The position numbers were made by a program, and so were the translations under genes. This document shows positions 1 through 6,215 of a stretch of 33,614 nt of DNA, one piece after another (the first letter of the stretch is position 1; each line of letters begins with the position of its first letter). The stretch comes from an uncultured Prevotellaceae bacterium (GTDB lineage: Bacteria > Bacteroidota > Bacteroidia > Bacteroidales > Bacteroidaceae): assembly GCA_900318885.1 (NCBI GenBank), contig ONMN01000034.1:1-33614 (forward strand), in the 5' to 3' direction. The notes beneath the pieces are model-generated. The model saw nothing but the letters and a program-made list of their open reading frames with translations. It was not told where the DNA came from and made no database searches.

Positions 1-1
1 A

Positions 2-205
2 TACTGCGCCACCAACCGCACCTACGTATCGCGAACCTTCAAGGAACGCTTCGGAGGGTTCTTCAACTACGTCAACCGCCTGCGTCTGGACCATTACGAG
101 CGGTATATGCAGCAGAACAAAACCGCCACGAAGGACCTTGCCGCTCAGGAGTCGGGTTTCAGTTCCTATCAGGCATACTACAATGCCTCCCGCCGCTTGC
201 AGTAA
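2..205 (+). CDS. AraC-family regulator, C-terminal fragment (5' end outside window)
   Basis: The open frame enters from the left edge and ends at TAA 203-205, leaving 67 visible residues. They match the end of an AraC/XylS DNA-binding domain. The recognition helix of the first helix-turn-helix is seen as NRTYVSRTFKERFG, followed by a linker helix (NRLRLDHYERYM) and the second helix-turn-helix with the family signature GFSSYQAYY. In Bacteroidetes this domain often ends stand-alone regulators or hybrid two-component proteins; the missing N-terminus would decide which. The next gene, rsgA, is convergent, so the two are not co-transcribed. Family assignment is sound; the target genes are unknown. 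Confidence 0.8.
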   Translation, partial: YCATNRTYVSRTFKERFGGFFNYVNRLRLDHYERYMQQNKTATKDLAAQESGFSSYQAYYNASRRLQ

Positions 206-224
206 GGAAGTCGTTTGCGCTGTT

Positions 225-241
225 TTCTGGGCGTGCGCGCT
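225..241 (+). repeat. Copy 1 of a 17-nt dispersed sequence with a GC hairpin
   Basis: The sequence TTCTGGGCGTGCGCGCT lies just after the AraC-type gene and before convergent rsgA. It recurs with one mismatch at 14191-14207, again just after a plus-strand gene. Here it runs into a short hairpin (CGCGC, loop TAA, GCGCG, 236-248). No T-run follows, so it is a poor intrinsic terminator. Confidence 0.4.
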
Positions 242-252
242 AAGCGCGGAGT

Positions 253-1254
253 TTAGTAGGCCTCACGGTATTTGTTTTCGTCCTTGTCGTCGAGCATCGA
301 GAGATAGCTCTGGTAACGGCTTTGGGCGATGAAATGGTCCTCGACAGCCTTGAGGACGGCACAACCGGGTTCGTGTGTGTGGGTGCAGTCGGAGAAGCGG
401 CACTGCTTGGAGAATTCGAAGATTTCGCGGAAATAGCTGGTGAGCTCCTCACGTTCCATGTCGAAGGTGCCGAAGCCTTTGATGCCCGGGGTGTCGATGA
501 GCCAGGTGCTGTTGGCGGAGGGTGTGTCGGCGGCGGAACCGCCGACCACCGGACCAAGGGTGACCGCATTGGCGGGAGAAGCGGCGGGCGCAGGACCGAG
601 GGGAATCATTTCGGAGAAGGTGGTGGTGTGGGTGCCTGTCTGATGGGCTTCGCTGATGTCGGCCACGCGCTGGTTGGCGTGGGGAACGAGGCGATTGATG
701 AGCGTCGATTTGCCGACACCCGAGTTGCCGCTGAGGAGGGTAATTTGGCCTTCGAGCAGGGGCCGCAGGGCTTCGACGCCTTCGCCCGTCTGTGCAGAGA
801 TGGCGTGACACTCGTAGCCAATGGTCTCGTAGAGCTGAATCATCATCTGCTGATAGTGCAGCTCGTCGTCGGAGAGCAGGTCGGTCTTATTGAATATAAG
901 TATCACGGGCACGCGATAGGCCTCTGCCGACGCCAGGAAACGGTCGATGAAGGTTGTGGAGGTCTCAGGGCGGCTGACGGTGATGACGAGCAAAGCCTGA
1001 TCGACATTGGCAGCAAGGATATGACTTTGCTTGGAGAGGTTGATGCTCTTGCGGATGATGTAGTTGCGGCGGTCCTCGATTTCCGTTATCCAGCAACCGT
1101 CGCCCACACTGACGCGGTCGCCTACTGCCACAGGATTGGTAGAGCGTATTCCCTTGATGCGGAAATTGCCCTTCACCTTACAATCAAGTAGCTGGCCATC
1201 GTCCGTGAGGACGGTGTACCAGCTTCCTGTATTTTTAATGACGAGTCCCTTCAA
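253..1254 (-). CDS. rsgA: RsgA, circularly permuted GTPase for 30S subunit maturation
   Basis: RsgA (YjeQ) is a GTPase that binds the late-assembling 30S subunit and checks its decoding centre. The 333-residue protein has an N-terminal OB fold (about 1-70), then the permuted motif order G4 NKTD (122-125), Walker [10 protein letters not shown] (176-184) and DTPG (254-257). A C-terminal zinc site C285-x4-C290-x-H292-x5-C298 follows. An Ala/Pro/Gly-rich insert of about 30 residues (219-249) separates the TTTFSEM switch from DTPG and is not usual in the family, from memory. The start codon is TTG: an in-frame TGA lies two codons upstream and no ATG is available. That TTG lies inside the last unit of a heptamer array. 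It follows frr on the same strand and is probably co-transcribed with it. Confidence 0.95.
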   Translation of the reverse strand: MKGLVIKNTGSWYTVLTDDGQLLDCKVKGNFRIKGIRSTNPVAVGDRVSVGDGCWITEIEDRRNYIIRKSINLSKQSHILAANVDQALLVITVSRPETSTTFIDRFLASAEAYRVPVILIFNKTDLLSDDELHYQQMMIQLYETIGYECHAISAQTGEGVEALRPLLEGQITLLSGNSGVGKSTLINRLVPHANQRVADISEAHQTGTHTTTFSEMIPLGPAPAASPANAVTLGPVVGGSAADTPSANSTWLIDTPGIKGFGTFDMEREELTSYFREIFEFSKQCRFSDCTHTHEPGCAVLKAVEDHFIAQSRYQSYLSMLDDKDENKYREAY

Positions 1255-1285
1255 CTGTCAATTATCAATTGTCAATTGTCAATTA
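1251..1285 (-). repeat. Heptamer x5 array A (unit YAATTGA) between frr and rsgA
   Basis: Read on the minus strand, five 7-bp units run from the frr stop codon into rsgA. Unit 1 is TAATTGA, units 2 and 3 are CAATTGA, unit 4 is TAATTGA and unit 5 is CAGTTGA. The TAA of unit 1 is the frr stop, and the TTG of unit 5 is the rsgA start. The array contains TAA or TGA in all three frames. Confidence 0.9.
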
Positions 1286-1843
1286 TACGGTCATGATTTC
1301 CTTGTTCTTGGCCTCCATCAGCTCGTCAAGTTTCTTGATGTACTTGTCGTGGAGCTTCTGAAGATCGAGCTCGGCATCCTTCTCATTATCCTCGGAAAGA
1401 CCGTCCTTGATAGCTTTCTTCAGCTTTTCCTTGATGTCGCCACGAACGTTGCGAACTTCGACCTTGGCCTTTTCGGCAATCTTGTTGCACTGCTTCACCA
1501 AGTCGCGACGACGCTCTTCGGTGGGCTGGGGGATGCCCAGACGGATGATTTCGCCATTGTTTTCGGGGGTGATACCCACATCGCTGTCCATGATGGCTTT
1601 CTCGATGTCGCGAATCTGTTTCTTGTCCCAGGGCTTGATGGCGATGGTGCGGGCATCGGGTGTGGACACGTTGGCTACTTGGTTGAGGGGAACCTTTTGT
1701 CCGTAGGACTCTACTCTGACACCGCTGAGGATGGCCACGTTGGCACGTCCGGCGCGTACGCGGTTCAGTTCTTCCTCGAGGAACATTGCTGCCATTTCCA
1801 TGCGCTCTTCAGCAGCGGCTAATGTTGCTTTTACGTCTATCAT
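1283..1843 (-). CDS. frr: Ribosome recycling factor
   Basis: RRF splits the post-termination ribosome together with EF-G. The 186-residue length is standard. The conserved blocks are present: ELNRVRAGRAN in the first helix of the three-helix bundle, then VPLNQVANVSTPDART and IAIKPWDK in domain II, and the C-terminal helix with RRRDLVKQCNKIAEKAKVEVRNVR. It is the first gene of a minus-strand unit with rsgA, 28 bp apart, and the gap is filled by a heptamer array that begins on its own TAA stop. A well-formed Bacteroidetes promoter lies just upstream (1872-1902). Confidence 0.97.
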   Translation of the reverse strand: MIDVKATLAAAEERMEMAAMFLEEELNRVRAGRANVAILSGVRVESYGQKVPLNQVANVSTPDARTIAIKPWDKKQIRDIEKAIMDSDVGITPENNGEIIRLGIPQPTEERRRDLVKQCNKIAEKAKVEVRNVRGDIKEKLKKAIKDGLSEDNEKDAELDLQKLHDKYIKKLDELMEAKNKEIMTV

Positions 1844-1871
1844 AAATGTATTGTTTTGAGTTTCTTGGGCT

Positions 1872-1902
1872 CAAAGTTACGAATAAGTGAGCAAAATACA
1901 AA
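1872..1902 (-). promoter_or_regulatory. Promoter of frr-rsgA
   Basis: On the minus strand, a TTTG element (1902-1899) is followed after 19 bp by TAACTTTG (1879-1872). This matches the Bacteroidetes -33/-7 consensus TTTG and TAnnTTTG. The predicted leader to the frr ATG is about 25 nt. Confidence 0.7.
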
Positions 1903-1918
1903 ATATTTTGGTAAAAAA

Positions 1919-1950
1919 TTTGGTTATTGTGTTATTTTTGCCTATCTTTG
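1919..1950 (+). promoter_or_regulatory. Promoter of the four-kinase operon
   Basis: TTTG (1919-1922) and TATCTTTG (1943-1950) are separated by 20 bp, matching the Bacteroidetes consensus. Transcription should begin near 1954-1958. This lies downstream of the longest possible open frame (from 1887) and so favours the ATG at 1992 as the start of the first kinase. The promoter is back to back with that of frr. Confidence 0.7.
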
Positions 1951-1991
1951 TGGGCAATATTCATGTTTATTACTGTTCCCTTAACGAAAAG

Positions 1992-4139
1992 ATGAACCTA
2001 AAACGCAGTAAAAATACCGTCTGTCGAGCATCACTTTCCACGCTGATGCTAACAGTTTCATTGCCACTTATGGCCCAGGCTGATTTGAAGAATATAGAAC
2101 GTCTTTTTGACTTTGTGCACATGACAGCCTATTTCTCGGCTGCATTCCTCATAGGATTCTTTGTGCTGCTGTTCTATAACTTTGTGTATCACTACCGTGA
2201 ACAGGATGCGAAGATGAAAGGCCTAAGCCAGTACGGACGTCTGTCGCTGGTATTGCAGACAAGTGGTTTGCAGTTGTGCTTTTACAATATGCGTCGCCGC
2301 CATTGCATCTTTATCGAGGAAGGCGGTGAATTCTCAAAGGAATATGACCCGATAGAATTTGCCAGTCTTTTCGAACATGAAGACATTGAAGCAGTGCGTA
2401 AGTCGGTTTATGCCATCGGTGCCGGGCGTCTGCCTTCCGGTAAGGTCAGGGTGAGAAAGCTTCCCAAGGAGGACGGCTCGCGGAAGATCTATGATTTTTC
2501 GATATCTGTTGCCCGTCGTAGGAACCACAAGGAAGTTGAGGACCTGCTCTTCATCCTTCATGACGTGAGCGACATAGAGACGCGCCGCGAGAAGGTGAAC
2601 AAGCTGATGCTGCGTTACCAGACGGTGTTTGAATCGTCGCTGGTGGACATGGTGTATTACGACAAGTACGGTGTCTTGACAGGCATCAACGAGAAGGCCT
2701 GTCAGCAGTTTGGTATCAAAGACCCTGAAGCCGCAGTCCGCGAAGGTTTCCTGCTGAAGAACAATCCTTTCTACAGCGGTGTCGATCTTCATCAGATGGA
2801 CAATACCAGAACGTCGTCGATAGTCGATTTCGACCAGTTCACAGATCCCGTTTACAAAACGGAGGAACTGGGACTGCACGGAAAGATTTATTATGAGTCG
2901 ACCATCAATCCCATCCGTAATGAACGAGGTGAACTGGAAGGCGTCTATATGGCAGGTCGTAACGTGACGGAGATGGTGGAGTCGTTCCATCATCAGCAAG
3001 AGGGATTCAAACGGCTCAGCGAGATAACGAAGGAAATCAAGAGGTACATCTCGAATGTGAACTATGCCCTGCGCGTATCGGAAGTACGCCTGGTGAACTA
3101 TGTCCCGTCGAAGTATACGCTGGAACTGTCGGACAACCTGAACGAGACGCAGTTGTATCTCTCGCAGTTGCGCTGTATCCGTCTGGGGACTCCTCGTTTC
3201 CGTCGTGCCATCTCCAGTGCGCTGAATCGTATGGACCACGGCACGACACGGCCCGTAAATCTCCTGATAGAAACGGAGATACACGACGAGCAGCGTCGTC
3301 CGGTGTGGTTGCAGTTTAACATGATTCCGCTACTGAACGCGGAGGGGCAGGTGGAACGCTATTTCGGCATGTGTCGTAACATGACGCAAATGGTGGAGAC
3401 CGAGCGTCAGTTGGCCATTGAGTCGCAGAAGGCCCAAGAGACAGAACTGCTGAAGCAGGCTTTCCTGACGAACATGAGTTACGAGATCCGTACGCCGCTG
3501 AACACGGTGATTGGTTTTGCAGAACTCTTCGAGAGCGAGCACGACGAGGCCGACGAACCGTTGTTTGTCAACGAGATACGCCAGAACTCGAATTCACTGT
3601 TACAGCTGGTGAACGACATCCTCTTCCTGTCACGACTGGATGCCAATATGATTGAGTTCAAGAAGGAAGAGGCCGACTTTGCAATGCTCTTTGAGAGTTG
3701 GTGCCAGATGGGATTGGTCAACGTGAATCCCGAGGTGAAGGTCATCATCGAGAATCCCTACGAACGTCTGCTTGTCTCCATCGACCTGGAACATGTCGGC
3801 AAGATTCTCGAGCGCTTGTGTTCCGTAGCGGTAAGCAATACCGAAAAGGGTACCATCCGCACGAAGTATGAATACCGTCATGGTGAGCTGGCTATCAGCA
3901 TTGAGGATACAGGACGCGGTATTGACGAAAAAATGCTGCCTCACGTCTTCGAACGCTTTGTGCGCGACGAGCAAGACGGTGTATGTGGAACAGGTCTTGA
4001 CCTGCCTATTGTCCAGGCTCTGGTTCAGCAGATGGGTGGTACCATTGAACTGCAGTCCGAATACGGTAAAGGAACCACCGTCTGGGTGTTCATTCCTTGT
4101 GAAGCCTCAGTGATAGAGAAGCGTCGTGAAATTGTATAA
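1992..4139 (+). CDS. Sensor kinase 1: PAS x3, H-box Tyr, degenerate N-box (probable pseudokinase)
   Basis: The 715-residue membrane sensor has a signal peptide or first membrane segment (about 12-29, ending LMAQA) and a transmembrane helix at 43-65. Three PAS-like domains follow (about 80-195, 205-330, 350-470), then a HisKA dimerisation helix and a HATPase domain. The H-box reads NMSYEIRTPLN: the phosphoacceptor is Tyr497 (TAC, 3480-3482) instead of His. The ATP lid is also damaged: the N-box Asn aligns with Val612 and the following Lys with Ser615, and G2 reads GTGLDLPI, although DTGRGI (639-644) is kept. It therefore probably lacks normal autokinase activity. The chosen start lies downstream of a good promoter. 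Gene 2 follows after 18 bp. There is no receiver domain. Closest relative in the window is gene 3. Confidence 0.9.
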   Translation: MNLKRSKNTVCRASLSTLMLTVSLPLMAQADLKNIERLFDFVHMTAYFSAAFLIGFFVLLFYNFVYHYREQDAKMKGLSQYGRLSLVLQTSGLQLCFYNMRRRHCIFIEEGGEFSKEYDPIEFASLFEHEDIEAVRKSVYAIGAGRLPSGKVRVRKLPKEDGSRKIYDFSISVARRRNHKEVEDLLFILHDVSDIETRREKVNKLMLRYQTVFESSLVDMVYYDKYGVLTGINEKACQQFGIKDPEAAVREGFLLKNNPFYSGVDLHQMDNTRTSSIVDFDQFTDPVYKTEELGLHGKIYYESTINPIRNERGELEGVYMAGRNVTEMVESFHHQQEGFKRLSEITKEIKRYISNVNYALRVSEVRLVNYVPSKYTLELSDNLNETQLYLSQLRCIRLGTPRFRRAISSALNRMDHGTTRPVNLLIETEIHDEQRRPVWLQFNMIPLLNAEGQVERYFGMCRNMTQMVETERQLAIESQKAQETELLKQAFLTNMSYEIRTPLNTVIGFAELFESEHDEADEPLFVNEIRQNSNSLLQLVNDILFLSRLDANMIEFKKEEADFAMLFESWCQMGLVNVNPEVKVIIENPYERLLVSIDLEHVGKILERLCSVAVSNTEKGTIRTKYEYRHGELAISIEDTGRGIDEKMLPHVFERFVRDEQDGVCGTGLDLPIVQALVQQMGGTIELQSEYGKGTTVWVFIPCEASVIEKRREIV

Positions 4140-4157
4140 CCCTGCATGTAATTCCTT

Positions 4158-6215
4158 ATGACTATGTTCATCTATATGATATCGTTTATTTGGCCATTCC
4201 AGTTTCTGCCTACTATGGTGTTGCTGATTATTTTCATTTTGTTCCTGGCCATACTTGTCCGAAACCGTGTCGTAGCGCGGCGCGTGAAGAAATATCTGGC
4301 TGACACCCACTTCGCAGGAAACATGATGGAGGAGGCCGTGAAGATCAGTGATAATAATGTGGTACGCTTCATCATCCGCGAAAAATACATCGAACAGCTC
4401 TATGGCCATCTGTTTCCAGAGAATGGCCTTACCGTCGACGAATGGAAGGAGCACCTGCATCCTGATGACAAGGAGGCTACGATTGCCCGTTTCCGCCATA
4501 TGATGTTTGGCAAGAAGACGCAGGATGAGTTCTTCTATCGTTGGAACTTCAATTTCGACAATGGTGATCCCCAGTGGGGATATATGCACAATCACAGTGT
4601 TGTGGAGTTTCAGGCAGGGACGTCGATTCCCCAGAGTATCATCAGTACATTGCGCGACGAGACAGAGCTCCATGAGCAGGAAATAAGGGAGGAAGAACTG
4701 TCAGCGAAGTACCAGACAATCTTCGAACACTCCATCGTAGGCCTGTCCTTCTACAGTCCTGACGGATGGCTGTTGGATGCCAATAAGATTATGCGTGAAA
4801 TCTGTCATTTCGACAGCGACACCTACGACGAGCATTTCTCGAACACGAATCTTTTCGACGCTATGCCGTTCAACGAGATTCTGGACAAGAACAATGTCGA
4901 GGAAGTGTGGGCCTGTGTTCAGAGTATCGTCCCTGAGCGTGGCATGCACGAGTATCTGGAATTACATGTCTACCCATTGTATAGCGACGAGGGGAAACTC
5001 CTGACCATCGCCCTTGCAGTACGTAATGTGACAGGAGAGCGCGAAATGTATCTGCAGGCCAAGAAAAACGATTTGGAAATCCAGAAGGTGAACAGCGAAA
5101 TCATGCGTTACGAGGAGGAGTTGCGATACATGATGGAGGCTTGCGACATGCGTGCCTTCCGACTGTTCTTCGACGAACGGGTGGTACGTTTCTACAAGGG
5201 TCTGGGAACCATGGAACTCGAAATGTCGTTCGACGAGATTGAATCGCATTTTATCAACGAGCCGGAAACGCTGCGTAAGGGCTTTAAGGATCCATACACC
5301 TACTTCTCGCAACCTATGGGTTATATGGCTGAGATGCGTCCTGTGTTCCATGAGGGTCATGAGATACAATGGAACCAAATCAACAACATCCCTGTCTATG
5401 ATGAAAACGGAGAGGTGAAGGAGTGCTTCGGACTGATACGAAACATATCGGGCATGATGGAGAAACAGGAGCAGCTGAAGCGCGAGACGGAACGTGCCAA
5501 CGACTCCGGACGTCTGAAGTCGGTGTTCCTGGCAAATATGACGCACGAGATCCGTACCCCGCTGAATGCCATCGTCGGCTTCACGGACCTGTTGCAGGCC
5601 ATCGAGTCGCCTGACGACAAGCGCGAGATGATTCGTGTCATCCATAACAACTGCGACATGTTGCTCCGACTCATCAACGATATCCTGGTGCTTAGTACGA
5701 TGGATGCCAATGCCATGCAGATAGAACCGCGCGACATCGATGCTGCCCACGACTTCGAGGAGATGGCAAAGACGCTGGCCCAGCGCGTACAAGAGCCTAC
5801 CGTTGAATTTATCACGGACAACCCATACGAGAAGTTGCTGACGCGACTGGACAGCGACCGCATCAGTCAGGTGCTCACCAATTTCGTCACCAATGCCGTG
5901 AAGTACACCCATCAGGGTCACATCCGATTGGGCTTCCGCATCGAGGAACGCAAGGGCCAGCAGGGCTTCTATGCTTATTGCGAGGACACGGGAACGGGTA
6001 TTCCCAAGGACAAGCAGGCTGCAGTGTTCGAGCGTTTCGTCAAACTCAACGACTATATTCAGGGCACCGGTCTCGGACTCTCCATCTGTAAGAGCATCAT
6101 CGAGAAGTGTGGTGGTCAGATAGGCGTTGACAGTGAGGAAGGTCAGGGCTCGACGTTCTGGTTCTGGATTCCTGCAGAAATATTTGAAGTGAAAGAAAAA
6201 CAAATACCATCATGA
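4158..6215 (+). CDS. Sensor histidine kinase 2: PAS x3, canonical H-box
   Basis: The 685-residue protein begins with one hydrophobic segment (about 5-35) and has almost no periplasmic part. Three PAS-like domains follow (about 55-175, 185-300, 320-440), each ending in a PAC-like strand such as FGLIRNISGMM. HisKA has a normal H-box, NMTHEIRTPLN, with phosphoacceptor His463 (5544-5546). The ATPase domain is complete: N-box TNFVTNAVKYT with Asn579, DTGTGIPKD, and GTGLGLSI. It should be an active kinase whose partner regulator is not in this window. The gene ends in an ATGA overlap with gene 3, suggesting coupled translation. Its cytoplasmic half is most like gene 4 (shared LAQRVQEP, NNCDMLLRLINDIL). 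Confidence 0.92.
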   Translation: MTMFIYMISFIWPFQFLPTMVLLIIFILFLAILVRNRVVARRVKKYLADTHFAGNMMEEAVKISDNNVVRFIIREKYIEQLYGHLFPENGLTVDEWKEHLHPDDKEATIARFRHMMFGKKTQDEFFYRWNFNFDNGDPQWGYMHNHSVVEFQAGTSIPQSIISTLRDETELHEQEIREEELSAKYQTIFEHSIVGLSFYSPDGWLLDANKIMREICHFDSDTYDEHFSNTNLFDAMPFNEILDKNNVEEVWACVQSIVPERGMHEYLELHVYPLYSDEGKLLTIALAVRNVTGEREMYLQAKKNDLEIQKVNSEIMRYEEELRYMMEACDMRAFRLFFDERVVRFYKGLGTMELEMSFDEIESHFINEPETLRKGFKDPYTYFSQPMGYMAEMRPVFHEGHEIQWNQINNIPVYDENGEVKECFGLIRNISGMMEKQEQLKRETERANDSGRLKSVFLANMTHEIRTPLNAIVGFTDLLQAIESPDDKREMIRVIHNNCDMLLRLINDILVLSTMDANAMQIEPRDIDAAHDFEEMAKTLAQRVQEPTVEFITDNPYEKLLTRLDSDRISQVLTNFVTNAVKYTHQGHIRLGFRIEERKGQQGFYAYCEDTGTGIPKDKQAAVFERFVKLNDYIQGTGLGLSICKSIIEKCGGQIGVDSEEGQGSTFWFWIPAEIFEVKEKQIPS

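Noticed and set aside
236-248. Intrinsic terminator after the AraC-type gene
   Set aside because: The 5-bp stem with a 3-nt loop has no T-run on either side.
1887-1991. N-terminal extension of kinase 1 from an ATG at 1887
   Set aside because: It would begin upstream of the promoter -7 element at 1943-1950. The ATG at 1992 gives a clean signal peptide.
3480-3482. H-box Tyr in kinase 1 as a sequencing error
   Set aside because: The same TAC occurs independently in kinase 3 at 8381-8383, and both genes form a distinct sequence class.
4962-6203. 413-codon open frame antisense to kinase 2
   Set aside because: Same explanation: a shadow frame of a well-supported kinase gene.
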